64,000 bases of DNA from Inia geoffrensis (lineage: Eukaryota > Chordata > Mammalia > Artiodactyla > Iniidae). Shown here one piece after another: positions 1-12,199 of the stretch. The stretch lies in NCBI GenBank assembly GCA_036417435.1, contig CM070899.1, forward strand, positions 67,597,001 through 67,661,000, in the 5' to 3' direction. Every line of letters begins with the position of its first letter. The first letter of the stretch is position 1. The notes beneath the pieces were generated by a model, which saw nothing but the letters and a program-made list of their open reading frames with translations, did not search any database and had not been told where the DNA came from. The position numbers and the translations under genes are program-made.

Positions 1-152
1 TAACCCCTTATGAGATAAATGATTTACAAATTCAGTTAAGTTGCCTTTTCATTTTGTTCATTGTTTCCTTCACTGTGACAAAAACTTTTTAGTTGGGTTT
101 AGTCCCATTTGTTTATTTTTGCTTTTGTTGCCCTTGCCTTGGGAGTCAGATC

Positions 153-183
153 CAAAAAAAAAACAAAAACAAAAACAAAAAAC
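153..183 (+). repeat. (AAAAAC)n simple repeat
   Basis: A-rich tract with regularly spaced C residues lying inside the old L1 ORF2. It is not an L1 tail, because recognisable ORF2 sequence continues on both sides. Confidence 0.8.
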
Positions 184-3100
184 ACTGCCAAGGAGTCAAG
201 GAGTTTATCACCTGTGTTTTCTCCTTGGATTTTTATGGTTTCAGGTCTTATGTTCAAGTCTTCAATCCATTTTGAGTTAATTTTTGTATATGGTGAAAGA
301 CAGTGGTCCAGTTTCATCCTTTTGCATGTGGCTGTCCAGTTCTGCCAACATCATTTACTAAAGAGACTGTCCTTTTCCCTTTGTATATTCTTGTCTCCTT
401 TGGTGTAATATAATTGACACATATGGTTGGGTTTATTTCTGACCTCTCTAATTTATTCCATTGATCTATGTACCTGTTTTAATGCCAATACTATACTGTT
501 CTAATTACTGTCATTTTGTAATATAGTTTTAAATCAGGGAAAATGACGCCACCAGCTTTTTTCTTCTTTCTCAAGATTGCTCTGGCTATTCAGCATCTTG
601 TGGTTCCACACATGTTTTAGGACTGCTTATTTTATTTCTGTGAAAAGTGTCACTGGAATTTTGATAGGGATTGATTGCATTGATCTATAGACTGCCTTTG
701 GTAAGACAGACATTTTAACAATATTAATTCTTGCAATCCATGAACACAATTTCTATTTATTTGTGTCTTCTTCAATTTCTTTTGTCAAAAAATACTTTTC
801 AGTGTACAGTGTAACCTCCTTGGTAAAATATATTCTTCAGTATTTTTTAATGCAACTGTAAATGAGATTGTTTTCTAAATTTCTCTAATAGTTTACTGTT
901 AGTGTAAAAAACATAACAGATTTTTGGACATTCATTTTATACCCTGCAACTTTAATGAATGTGTTTATTAGTTCTAACAGTTTTTTTGGTGGTGTCTTTA
1001 GGGTTTTCTATATAATAGACAATTTTAACTCTTCCTTTCTGAATTGAATGCCTTTTTCCTGCCTAATTGCTCTGGCTAGGATTTCCAGTACTATGTTGAA
1101 TTAAATTGGAGAGAGTGAATGTTCTTGTATTGTTCCTCATCTTAAAGAAAAAGCTTTTAGCTTTCTCCACTGAGCATGACGTTAGCTGTGGGCCTGTCGT
1201 ATATGGCCTTTATTATGTTGATATATACCCACTTTGGTGAGAGTTTTTTTTTTATCATAAATGGATGCTGGATTTTGCCAAATATTTTTTATGCATCTAT
1301 TGAGATGATCATGTAATTTTCATCTTTTATTTTGTTAATGTTGTGTATCACATTAATTGAACCATCCTGGCATCCTTGGAATAAATCCCACTTGTTCTTG
1401 GTGTATGATCCTTGGAATGTATTGTTGAATTTGGTTTGTAAACATTTTGTTAAGGATTTTTGCATCTATGCTCATAGGGACATTAGCCTATAATTTTCTT
1501 TTTATGTGGTGTTCTTGTCTGGTTTTGGTATCAGGGCGCTGCCGGCCTAATAAAATGAGTTTGGAAACAATTTCTCCTCAATTTTTTGGAAGAGTTTGAA
1601 AGGACAGGCATTATATCTTCTTCGAATGTTTGCTAGAATTTACCAGTGAAGCTGTCTGCTACTGGGCTTTGTTTGTTGGGAGTTTTTGGATTACTGTTTC
1701 AATCTGCTTACTAGTAATTGGTCTATTCATGTTTTTTATTTCTTCATGATTCAGTCTTTGAAGATTGTATGTTTCTAGGTATTCATCCATTTCTTCTAGG
1801 TTGTCCAATTTGTTGACACAAATAGTAGTTCATAGTAGTCCGTTATGATGCTTTGTATTTCTTTGGTGTCAGCTTTAAGTTCCCCTCTTTCATTTCTGCT
1901 TTTATTTACTTGACCCCCTCTCTGTTTTTCTTAGTGAGTTTGGCCAAAGGTTTACCAGTTTTGTTTATCTTTTCAAAGAACAAGCTCTTAGTTTCATTGA
2001 TCTTTCCTATTGTCTTTTTAGTCTCTATTTCATTTATTTCCACTCTGATCTTTATTAATTCCTTCCTTCTACCAACTTTGGGTTTCATATGTTGCTCTTT
2101 TCTGTCTCCTTTAGGTGTAAATTAGACTATTTAAGATTTTTCTTTTTTCTTGAGGTAGGCATTTATCAATATAGACTTCCCTCTTAGAATTGCTTTTGCT
2201 GCATCCCACAGATTTGGGTATGTTGGATTTCCATTTTCAATTCGCCGAAGGCATTTTTGATTTCTCCCTTGATTTCTTTATTGACCCATTGGTTGTTCAT
2301 TATCATGCTGTTTAACGCCACATATTTGTGGTTTTTCAGTTTTCTTCCTGTAATTAATTTCTAGTTTCATACCACTGTGATCAGAAACAATGCTTGATAT
2401 GATTTCAATCTTCTGAAATTTCCTGAGAATTGATTTGTGGCCTAACATATGATCCATCCTGGAGAATGTTCCATATACACTTGAGAAGAATGTATTCTGC
2501 TGTTTGGGGATGGAATGTTCTGGGTATATATTAAGTCTATCTAGTGTAAAGTGTCACTTAAGGCTAGTTCCTTACTGATTTTCTGTCTGGATGATCCATG
2601 CACTGATGTAGGTGAGGTACAGAAGTCCCCTACTATTATTATACTACAGTCAATTTCTCCTTTTAGGTGCTAATATTTGCTTTACATATTTAGGGGCTCC
2701 TATGTTGGGTGCATAAATATTTACAAATGTTATATCTTCTTGCTGGATTGACCCCTTTATTATTATGTAATACCCATCTCTGCCTTTTATTTAAGTCTTT
2801 GTCTTAAAGTCTATTTTGTCTGATATAAGTATAGCTACCCCAGCTTTCTTTTCGTTTCCATTTGCATGAAACATCTTCTTCCACCCCTTCACTTTTAGTC
2901 TGTACCTGAGTGAGTCTTTTGCAGGCAACAAATATATGGGTCTTGTTTTTATATTCATTCAGCCACTCTATGCCTTTTGATTGGAGAATTTAGTCCATTT
3001 GCATTTAAAGTAATTATTGATAGTTATATGCTTATTGCCATTTTGTCAATTGTTTTCTGGATGTTTTGTAGTTCCTCTCTGTTCCTTCCTTCCTTCTCTT

Positions 3101-3768
3101 GCTTTCTTCCCCTGTGGTCTGATGACTCTGTATAGTGTTTTGCTTAGGTTCCTTTCTCATTATCTTTTGTGTATCTATTATAAGTATTTGCTTTGTGGTT
3201 ACCATGAGGCATATATATATAAAAGTCGACATAAAAGTTTTATATGTATATAAAAAATTGATAACAAGTTAAATTTGAAGTCATTCTAACACCCTACATT
3301 TTTACCCCCCCACCCTATGTTTCATGTTTCTTGATGTCACATTTTACATCTTTTTTAATGTGTATCCCTTAACTAATTATTGTAGTTATAGTTATTTTTA
3401 CTACTTTTGCCTTTTAACCTTTATAAGTTTTTAATCCAGTACCTTTAGTATAAATTTATCTTTACCAGTGAGATTTTTATTTTCATATGTTTTCTTGTAA
3501 CTAACTAGTGCTCTTTTTTTTAGCTTAAAGAAGTTTTTATTAACATCTCTTGTAAGGCCAGTTTAGTGGTGATGAACTTCTTTAGCTTTTGTTTCTCTAG
3601 AAGGCTCTTTATTTCTCCTTCAAGTCTGAATGACAATCTCGCCAGGCAGAATATTCTTGATTGAAAGTTTTTTTTCCTTTCAGCACTTTGAATATAGCAT
3701 GCCATTCCCTCCTGGCCTGAAAAGTTTCTGTAGAGAAATTTGCTGTTAGTCTTACAGGTGTTCCCTTG

Positions 3769-4085
3769 TACAGGGATACCTCATTTTATTGTGCTTCAGT
3801 TTATTGCACTTTACAGATATTGCATTTTTTTTACAAACTGAAGGCTTGTGGCAATGCTGCATTGTCAGAGGATGGTTTGCAATTTTTAGCAATAAACTAT
3901 TAAGGTTTGTACATTTTTTTAGACATAATGCTATTGCACTGTTAACAGACTACAGTATAGTGTAAATGTACCTTTTCTATATGTACTGGAAAAACAAAAT
4001 ATTTGTGTGACTCACTTTATTGCCATATTCACTTTATTGTGGTGGTCTGGAACTGAACCTGCAATATCTCTAAGGTATGCCTATA
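3769..4085. mobile_element. Internally deleted Tigger (pogo-type) DNA transposon
   Basis: The two ends are inverted copies: GATACCTCATTTTATTG near 3775 and the matching CAATATCTCTAAGGTATG near 4062-4079. TA lies at both borders. The L1 ORF1 sequence resumes directly after the element (GGTCACAAGTTGTTCTGC). Only about 315 bp remain and no transposase coding is present, so this is a non-autonomous deletion derivative that transposed into the L1. Confidence 0.85.
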
Positions 4086-5745
4086 GGTCACAAGTTGTTC
4101 TGCTCTTGCTGCTTTTAAGAGTCTCTCTTTATCTTTCAATTTTGATATATTTATATACTTATATTTATAATTATAATATGTCTTGGTGTGGGTCTCTTTG
4201 GGTTCATCTTGTTTAGAACTCTCTGGGCTTCCTGGACCTGGATGCCTGTCTCCTTCCCCAGGTTCGGGAAGTTGCAGCCATTATTTCTTCAAATAAGTTT
4301 TCTGCCTCTTTCTCTCTCTCGTCTTCTTTTTGGGACCCCTATAATGTGAATATTATTCTGCTTGATGTTGTCTCATCAGTCCCTTAATCTATCTTTACTT
4401 TATTTTTCTTTTCTCTTTTTCCTACTCTGTTTGGGTGAGTTCAACTGCTCTGTCTACCAGATCACTGAGTCTTTTGCTTCATCTCGTCTGCTTTTGAGCC
4501 CCTCTAGTGTATTTTTCAGTTCAGTTATTGTATTCCTCAGCTCTATGACTTCTGTTTGGTGTTTTCTTATATTTTCTCTCTCTTGGTGGAAGTTCTTGCT
4601 GTGTTCAATAGAATAGATTCTTCTCCTGAGCTTGGTGAGTATCTTTATGACCATTACTTTTAACTCTTTATCAGGTAAATTACTTATCACCATTTCATTC
4701 AGGTTTCTTTTTTAGAGTTTTATCTTGTTTTTCATTTGGAACATATTCTTCTGTTGCCTCCTTTTGCTTGGCTCTCTGTGTTTGTTTCTATATGTTAAGC
4801 AAAACAGGTATCTCTCCCAGTCTTGAAGAAGTAGCCTTGTGTAAAAGATGAACCTTATCATTTAGCCATAGCTTTTGGCTGTCTCTCAAGCCTTTGTGAT
4901 TATTTAAGCAGCCTGATTATTTTCTTAATAAGTACAAGTTGTCAAGGGTGTCAAGAACTGTCTTTCCAATTGTTTCAGACCTATGGGACCCAGAAACACA
5001 ATCCTCCCTGGCTACCAGATATAGGTGCTCAAGGGATGTCCCCTGTGTGAACTGCCCATGCCCACCGGGTTTGGTGGGGACACAGGTGTGGCACAGGGGC
5101 AGGGCACTCACCTGGCTGGCTTTGGTGGAGCCATGGGAGCAGCACAGGGGTGAAGCACACCCACCTGCACTAGGGTAGAGGGTGAGTGCCAGCACTAGCA
5201 AGGTAAAGGGAATGCAAATACGGTGCCTGCCAGTGCCTCAGTCCAACAGGTTCTTGCCCCACCAGCAGATGCTTTAGGATTAGGAAATGAATCTACGGCA
5301 CATATGTTCTAGGCACTTCTCAAACTGCTGCTTTTCTGCTGGGTCCCAGGGCAAATGAATCTGTTTGTGAGCCCTTTAAAAGCAGAATCTCCATTCCCTA
5401 CAGTCTTATGGGCCTCCTGGATGCAAGTTCCATTGGTTTTCAAAGCCTGAGGTTGGGGCACATGACATGGGGCATAAACACCTCACTCCCCAGGAAGAAG
5501 CTCCATATTTGTGAGATTCCCTTCTGTCTGTGGGTCACCACACAGGAGATGGGGTTTTTGGTGAGACTGCATCTCTGCCTCTCCTACCTGTCTCAATGTG
5601 GCTCTTTCATCCTTTGTTGTGGATGAGTTAGTTTTCAGGTCCTTCCCAGAGGAAACTGCTCCATATGTAGTTGTAGATTTGTTGTGTCCATGGAAGGAGA
5701 TGAATTCAGGATCTTACTATGTCGCCATCTTGAACCCTCTAATCA

Positions 5746-6235
5746 TGATGTGTTTTGTCCTTCTATGCCTGATTATCTTTGTCTGCATGCTGGACAATGT
5801 ATTTGAAAAAAATTATTTGAAAAAACAAACTGGTGCATTGGATGATGGCATCCACCTCCATAAAGAACTTTTATTTGCTTCTGTTAGAGCTGTCAACCCA
5901 AGACCATCTTAATCCAAGGTCTAGACTTAAGATTTCCTGATCAAACAGATGATAGGAAGTACTGCTACAAGTCTTTAGGGGGGCTAAGGTAGCATGAATT
6001 CACTGCTATTCTGAGGGCTCAGCATTTTGTGGTTCCAGCTCATAGTAAGGGACAGACTACTCTTGCCAGACTCCAGGTTTTGATTTAAATCCCTCAGTCT
6101 TGTAAGGCATCTGAAAGCAGAACTCAGCTTCAAAGCTGGTAGGCTATGCTCAATAAACATCCTTAGAACAAAAGTAGTTTTGAGAGAATGACCTATTTCT
6201 GTCAGCTCTGATCTTCTCACACTTCTAAGAATTTG
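5746..6235 (-). mobile_element. Probable further 5' region of an old L1M element
   Basis: Sequence directly beyond the L1 start (TTTGTCTGCATGCTGGACAA, then TTTGAAAAAA and GATGGCATCCACCTCC) resembles the extra 5' region seen with some old L1M families. This is recognition from memory without alignment. It could instead be ordinary intron or a separate repeat. Confidence 0.45.
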
Positions 6236-6354
6236 TTTTCCATATTTTATTCAGCTTCTTTAGTTGTCCTTAGCAAAGTGCTGGTCTAAATTACCTAGGC
6301 TGCCATTATATAAACACAGTCTTGTTTGTTCTAAATCATTAAAATCTGTACACC

Positions 6355-6715
6355 GGGGAAAAATGGAAATGTTCTTAACTTGCTGAAAGGATCCACTAAA
6401 AACGAAAGGTAAACATCATACTTAACAGTGAAAAAGGAGAGACATTGCCAGTGATATCATACTTGAGACAAGGATGCCTACTATCACTGTTACTATCTAA
6501 AATTCAACTGGTTGTGCTAGACAATGCAATAAGAAAAATAAAACCATTAAGAGATACAAACACTACAAAAGAAAGGACCAACTACCTAGAAATTCTATTA
6601 AAAAGCTATTAGAATAAATGATTCTGTTAAGGTGACCAAATACAGAAAAATACACAAAAATCAAGTTCCTAGACAACAATTATTAATTAAATATATATAA
6701 GCAAAAAAGGTTCCA
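6355..6715 (+). mobile_element. Ancient L1 ORF2 fragment
   Basis: Diverged plus-strand reverse transcriptase-region sequence: 'AAACATCATACTTAACAG', then a palm-like 'CAAGGATGCCTACTATCACT', followed by 'CAATAAGAAAAATAAAA'. It ends around the AT-rich segment near 6700. No reading frame survives. Confidence 0.75.
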
Positions 6716-6802
6716 TTAATGTGGAAATGATAACAGTTTAGGTGTAACTAAAGTAATATGATGTTTTAATCTTTCTGTTCTAATAAACATAAGACACTTG
6801 TA

Positions 6803-6883
6803 TTGGGTTGGCCAAAAAGTTCATTTAGGATTTTCCATTAAGATGTTATGGAAAAACCCAAACGAACTTTTTGGCCAACCCAA
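6803..6883. mobile_element. 81-bp mariner MITE (palindromic)
   Basis: Near-perfect hairpin. The left arm is 6803-6840, starting TTGGGTTGGCCAAAAAGTTC. The loop is 6841-6845 and the right arm is 6846-6883, ending GGCCAACCCAA. By eye 34 of 38 positions pair. It is flanked by TA on both sides (6801-6802 and 6884-6885), the target duplication of Tc1/mariner elements. It has the size and form of the primate MADE1 element but the terminal sequence of the mariner found in cetartiodactyls. It has no coding capacity. Confidence 0.93.
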
Positions 6884-6885
6884 TA

Positions 6886-8895
6886 CATCTAAATGTAGAT
6901 TTCTGTGTTATGGATCATTTATAAAAGCCTTTGAACTATTATTAACTCGACCAAAATAAATATGTGCTATTTATTTTGTATTTGTTTACTTGCATATTAT
7001 CTAACTCCCATACTAGATTATGCAAGAGGGTAGGGACTGTGCCTGTTTCATTCATCATTATATGTTCTGCATGTAGTGTCTGGTATATAAGAGGTAAGAT
7101 ATACATATCTGTTAAATAATTATAAGTGACTGAACTAATTCAATTTCTGATCCTTACACTCCTTAATGCTTTTAATTTTGTATAAAGTTCACCTTTTATA
7201 CAGGTAATCAGTGTCATAAGAGGATACCAAAATCTCAGGTTCAAAATCAGATAACAAATAAATAATAACTTTGGCTTTCAAGTGGTTTTAAAAGCAATTA
7301 GAAAATTATCATAGAAGCATCTATTGATAGCAACAATGACATCTCACAAAAAAGAGGGAGGGGCAGAAATCAGGCAGGTTAGTGATTGCAAAGTAATACC
7401 ATTCAAGGAGGGACAAGGAGAATAAGAACCCCAAATTTTGATCACTAAACAGCTATTCACTTTCTCAACTATAGAACCGTCTCCAGAATCTCATTATAGT
7501 TGATGCTTTTGAAAGTTTCTCTTGTTCACAGTAATCCTGGATCTGATTTCCTACAGGCTTTGTAAAGACACTTTCATGTTCTAAGGTGGTTCTAACAAAA
7601 CACTTAATGCATCTACTCAGTAAATACTTTTCAAATAAATCTATCAAAAATTTTATAGCACAACACAGGAAAAGAAACAAGCCCATTTAAGAGGCTGTCG
7701 GTTTCCATTTCCTCACTTGGGTTCATGGGAATTAAATAAATATCAAGTAAAAAGCACCTGAATCTGCTAAAAATATGAGTGTTTCAAATGCTGTGACACA
7801 AAGTAGTAGAAAATACTAGCTTCAATTCTTCCCTCTATAATATAACAAAACTTGGATTTCTGCTGACAACTTCTTTACTAGGTTTCAGCACAGAGCAATT
7901 TAGAAACAGACAAGTCAGAAACGCTTTAAAAATAAATTAAGGTTTATAATGGAAATGCTGACAGATGCTCCTTTATAATAATGCCTGGTGAGACAATATT
8001 TTACAAATGACTACATCACAATATGTGTGCAAGTGTTGTATATTAAAATGCAACAATGCCTAGCTCATAATTAAATCAGGACCATGAAAAGTTCAGTAGA
8101 TGTTATAAAATGTGATGTGACAAGAAAATATACTAAGTTAAAATACAATACAAGCAAGGATTTATTAACATTTGCCATTTAGAAGATTTAAACAAGAGAA
8201 AATCTCAGCATAAATACCAATGATAGAAGTCAGAGAAGTACAAACTCAGTACAGCCTAAAAATAGTTGACTTCCAATGTGACCAGTGTATACCATAGTTA
8301 CTTAAGAAATCATATCCATTTTTGAGATGATCATATCCCTAGACTAAGACCAAAGTATAAATTTATAAATACATATATAACTCTTTTTTAAAAAACTTCT
8401 AGTATTCCTTCTTCTAGAATCTGTGATCAGCACTCAGCTTTCTGCTGCTGCAAACCTTTCCTGCTACTACAGATCATGCTGTCTTTGTTTTTGATAGTTA
8501 CAAACCACCATTTCCAGCAACCCCTGCTTTTGAACTCTCCACACCTATACTACAATATATAATGGTGGTCAAAGCAATTCGGGTCCAAAGACCCAGCATA
8601 AGCAATTCTACCACTGTCAAAGAAATATGGTAAGCCTTCCTTTACTGAGAAGGCAAAACTAAAGACTCAATTTCATGTTTCAAAACAAAGTAGAAACCCA
8701 GGAGCATTACACAGACTTCTTCATTATAAAGCTATATGCACACATTAACATACACCTCATGATATCAGTGCATAGTTCATCTTAAAACAAATACTTTACA
8801 ATGAATTTTCTTAAATGATACCATTTTCTCTAATTTCATCTAATGAAAATAGTGAATTTGTCTACTTGCATTGGTGTGTCCTACTGAGTTATTCA
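6886..8895. other. Intronic sequence, largely unrecognised
   Basis: AT-rich intron. Apart from a short L2-like tail at about 7010-7140 I see no repeat, exon or RNA gene that I can support. Confidence 0.5.
7010..7140 (+). repeat. L2 LINE 3' end fragment
   Basis: 'GAGGGTAGGGACTGTGCCTG' followed by a degraded 'TAGTGTCTGGTATATAAGAG' matches the pattern at the 3' end of L2 elements. Diverged and short. Confidence 0.55.
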
Positions 8896-8899
8896 CTAA

Positions 8900-9125
8900 C
8901 TCAGTGGCTCTCAACAAGGGACACTTTGCTCCCCAAGGGACATCTGGTGATGTCTGGAGACATTTTTCATTGTAATGAGTAAGGAGAGGGGGTGTTACTG
9001 ACATCTGATGAGTGTTCAGCAGCTAGAGATGCTGCTAAAAATCCTACAATGTACAGGATAGCCCCTTCCAAAACAATCACCTGGCCCAAAATATCAACAG
9101 TGCTGCTGTTGAGAAACTTTCCACT
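8900..9125 (+). mobile_element. MER5A-like hAT-Charlie element
   Basis: Starts CAGTGGCTCTCAACAAGGGA, contains GTCTGGAGACATTTTTCATT and GATGCTGCTAAAAATCCTAC, and ends with CTGTTGAGAAAC, the inverted terminus. Order and spacing match MER5A, a short non-autonomous hAT element with no coding. Confidence 0.9.
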
Positions 9126-9264
9126 AACTCCTTTTTTTCTTACCAAGCAGCAGTTCACAGTTTCCCTTATCTTGAATCCAAATAAACACTCAAGCCATCA
9201 ACCAAAAATCAGAACTAAACTTAAGGCAAAGAGGAGGAGTAAGGTATGCAGATGATCTCCAAGA

Positions 9265-9400
9265 ACAACTGATTCATTCATTCATTCAACAAATGACGGT
9301 AGTACTGTCAAATTACACACTGGTACAGTACCAGGCATTGAGGACACCATGGTGCTAAGACAAGATCTCTCCTTTTATCTAGCTTATGTTCTAGTGATTC
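9265..9400 (+). repeat. Ancient interspersed repeat, start portion
   Basis: ATTCATTCATTCAACAAATG followed by degraded 'ACCAGGCATTGAGGACACCA' and 'CTAGCTTATGTTCTAGTG'. This is the start of the common old mammalian repeat also represented at 12200-13195 and 15200-18470. I tentatively class it as an L1ME-type 3' UTR. Confidence 0.45.
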
Positions 9401-9524
9401 TCAGGCTGAAGAAATAGTCAAACTAAATAAAAAACTTTCCATGCCTGACACATTCCGGAAAACTGGTGTAGCTATGCACACAGTTCCCAATGATAGAGCA
9501 TTCATTCTGTTTTTGGAAATGTCT

Positions 9525-9750
9525 TCATTTTAATGAGCCAAAATAACCTTCCCTGTAGCTTTCACCCTCTGATCATAGTTCTGCTCTCCTGAGTCATAAA
9601 GAACAAATCGCTGTTCCACATGGCAGCCCTTTACACATTTAAAGACAGCTCTCATATACCTCTGAATTTTGTCTCCCAAAGGCTAAAACAATTCCTCCAG
9701 TGCCTCTTCATAAGACAGTTCTTCATAAGACATGATCCTTAAGATTGGAA
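9525..9750 (+). repeat. L3/CR1 LINE fragment
   Basis: 'ACATTTAAAGACAGCTCTCA', 'TTTTGTCTCCCAAAGGCTAA' and 'CCTCTTCATAAGACAG' follow the order seen near the 3' end of CR1/L3 LINEs preserved in mammals. Diverged, with no reading frame. Confidence 0.6.
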
Positions 9751-9859
9751 GGAAATGAGGAAAAATACTAAGGTTTTGTAGGAATTTAGGCTATTAATTA
9801 GTAATTAATAAATTTTCTTGAGCTATCCTTTTCAAACCCACAAAACTGTTTTTAATAAG

Positions 9860-10065
9860 AAAGAATATAACATTTACTACCCCCTATGTACAATATACTT
9901 GACACTTTATATGCATCATCATATTTAACTATCACAACAGTCCAGTGAAGTACATAATACTATCTTTACTTTAGACATGAAGAAATCAGACTCAGAAAGA
10001 TTAAAGGAATTTTTCCAAGATCAGATGCTCTTCCTAAGCCCATGCTCTTTTCACTATACCATGTT
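9860..10065 (-). repeat. MIR SINE
   Basis: Plus-strand reading 'CATTTACTACCCCCTATGTA', 'AACTATCACAACAGTCC', 'GACATGAAGAAATCAGACTC' and a terminal 'GCCCATGCTCTTTTCACTAT' is the reverse complement of MIR in the right order. Confidence 0.8.
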
Positions 10066-10444
10066 ACCTAAAAATGGTGCTGGTTTTCACATTTTAATTC
10101 AATCACTGAGTTTTCATTATTTCCATGAACCAGTTTTAAAATGAAGCTAAATCTCAGAGTAACTTATGCTTACATTAAGAAGAAATTTGCTCTAATAAAA
10201 AAGCATTCTAACATCAAGTGCCTTTTAATAAGAATATACATATTCTTGCCCTACCTACACAATTCTCCACATATATACGTTGAATTCTGTTTAACAAATT
10301 CTATGTAATACATGATTTCACAAGTTGCTATCCCTTAAGAAAACAATCTAATTAAGAAAGCCAACATTCATTTGAAATCTATATACCTATTAGCTATACT
10401 GAAATAATATACAATGACAAAAATTCTTAAAACTCATTCATGGG

Positions 10445-10575
10445 AGTCAGGCAGAATCATATAATGGCAGAGATTAGTAACACGACTGGATTTGCCTCTT
10501 AATCTCTCTGGGACTCTGTGTTCTAACCTAAAATTGGAGAAAATAATAAAAACTACCTAACAGGGTTGTTGGAAT
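10445..10575 (+). repeat. MIR SINE
   Basis: 'CTGGATTTGCCTCTTAATCT', 'CTAAAATTGGAGAAAATAAT' and 'ACCTAACAGGGTTGTTGG' correspond to the MIR core and 3' half in plus orientation. Confidence 0.75.
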
Positions 10576-11125
10576 ACTGTAACAGGTTCTGAATTGGTCT
10601 CCCTACTTCCACCATTCTCACCACTTCCTTCCCCCTCCACCTACTTCTATTCTGTACACAATCGGCCAAAGTGATCCCCTTTAAAACAAAAACCATATCA
10701 TGTCACATCACTGCTCAAAAACCTCCAATAGCTTTTTTGTCATTTTGGAACAAAATCCCAAATCCTTATCAGAGCCTATAAGACCCTAGATGATCCAGTC
10801 CCTGGCTTCCTTACTCATGTATTCCCTCCACTTTGAATGCTCTTCCCCCAAATGCCTGGATGGCTCAATCTCTTTCCTTCCATTCAAGTCTGCTTTAAAT
10901 GTCACCTTCTCAGATAAACTTTCCCTAGTCATTCTCTATTTCTTTCCAATAGCATTGATCACTAACCAATATTATATTACGTTTTTATTTATTTGTTTAT
11001 TTCTGTCTCTCCTACCAAAAAGTATAACCTATTAGAACAGGGTCTTTGTTTGTTTCACCACTGTATCTCCAGCACCAAGCATGCTGCCTGGCATACTGTA
11101 GGTGCTCAATAGTCAATCCATGAGC
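10576..11125 (+). repeat. L2 LINE 3' end
   Basis: Long colinear match to the L2 3' region: 'TTGGTCTCCCTACTTCCA', 'CAAAGTGATCCCCTTTAAAA', 'TCAAATCCTTATCAGAG'-like text, 'TGCTCTTCCCCCAAATGCCT', 'TAAATGTCACCTTCTCAG' and the terminal 'GCATACTGTAGGTGCTCAAT'. The 81-codon open frame inside it is a relic of L2 ORF2 or chance, not a host gene. Confidence 0.88.
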
Positions 11126-11689
11126 GAAGTGAAAGAACGCAAATAAAGAGCTTAGCACAACACTTGAGAACAAATGAGAACATTTAAACAATATTAGCTA
11201 TTATTACTATCAATAAAAGTATTTGTTATTTTTCATACATTCATTAAACAAACTATCTCTAAACACTAAGTCTGTGCCAGGCATTGTGCTGTGTAGTTTT
11301 TTACATGTTGATATTGCCATTTGGGAAGTTTTTGAAAACTAGCTAGACAGCCACTGGCATAAGATGATAATTGCACTTCACAAAGTAATTAAATGCCTCC
11401 AAAAGGCTTCCAGAATTCTACCCCTTACAGAATTTACGGTTTTTCCTTTAACTTGATCTGGTTGTATCCCATTAGCCCAGGCACAGTACCAGGCAATAGC
11501 AGTCGATAATAAAATGTTAACAGTGGGGCATTATAATTTCCTCCTTTAATAGTTTTTCAGGCTGTTGATTTTTCTTAAAATCAAAACCCAAGACAAACTC
11601 CAGCCATGAACAATTACAAAATATATGAATCACCAAAGCTACCCAGAGGCACTGATCATATTAACAAATCAAATGAGGTTACATGAGAG
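11126..11689. other. Intron with weak ancient repeat traces
   Basis: A MIR-like tail (TATTAGCTATTATTACTATC, about 11190-11210) and a degraded 'CTGTGCCAGGCATTGTGCTG' near 11275 can be seen. The rest is unrecognised. Confidence 0.4.
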
Positions 11690-11850
11690 GCAACTGAGGT
11701 GTAATAGAAAGAGTCCCTTCCCAGCTCTATGTGACCTTATACAAGCTATTTAGCTTCCCTATGCTTCTGTTTCCTTACCTTCAAAAGAGAAAAAAAAAAT
11801 TATTCTACCTCATAAAGGTATTATGAAAATGAAATAAAATAAACAAGGTG
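11690..11850 (+). repeat. MIR SINE
   Basis: 'CTATGTGACCTTATACAAGC', 'CTTCTGTTTCCTTACCTTCA' and 'TATTCTACCTCATAAAGGTA' are in MIR order. A short poly-A run interrupts it near 11797. Confidence 0.75.
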
Positions 11851-12199
11851 AGATTTCAGGCACAAACTAAGACACCCTAAATGCTCTCTCAGCTCATGGA
11901 ATATAAACTCAGGCAGTAGTGTGGAATCTACTAAAAATGCTCTATACTTTTGTATAATGTCCACACTATCTAGCACAGATTCAGTAAATATTGGCCTTGT
12001 ACTATATTATACAGGGGAAACACACCTGATTACCCAGTGTTTAGATGGTAAAACAATCAGAAACCAATTTGTCTCAGGCTTTGTGAGTCACTGATGAAGT
12101 GAAACTGATAACCATGCACTTTACAAAAGGGAATCAGCATTTCTCTAAACTTGAAAAACCCCTAACATTGTCATTATTCATATGACTCCCCAAAACTCA

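Larger units (their letters stand above)
1..5745 (-). mobile_element. Old near-full-length L1 LINE, 3' end beyond the window
   Basis: Read on the minus strand, the segment runs from a 5' UTR (about 4800-5745, ending at a GCCATCTTG-type L1 start near 5723-5733), through ORF1 (about 3520-4800), to ORF2 (from about 3010 downwards). The ORF2 reverse transcriptase and C-terminal parts continue to the left edge. Open frames are short and broken everywhere, for example 79 codons of ORF1 coiled coil at 4454-4693. It is therefore a decayed, older copy, clearly more diverged than the L1s at 21889, 37335 and 55150. A Tigger element interrupts ORF1 at 3769-4085. Because the left side is cut off, no target duplication can be checked. 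Confidence 0.9.
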
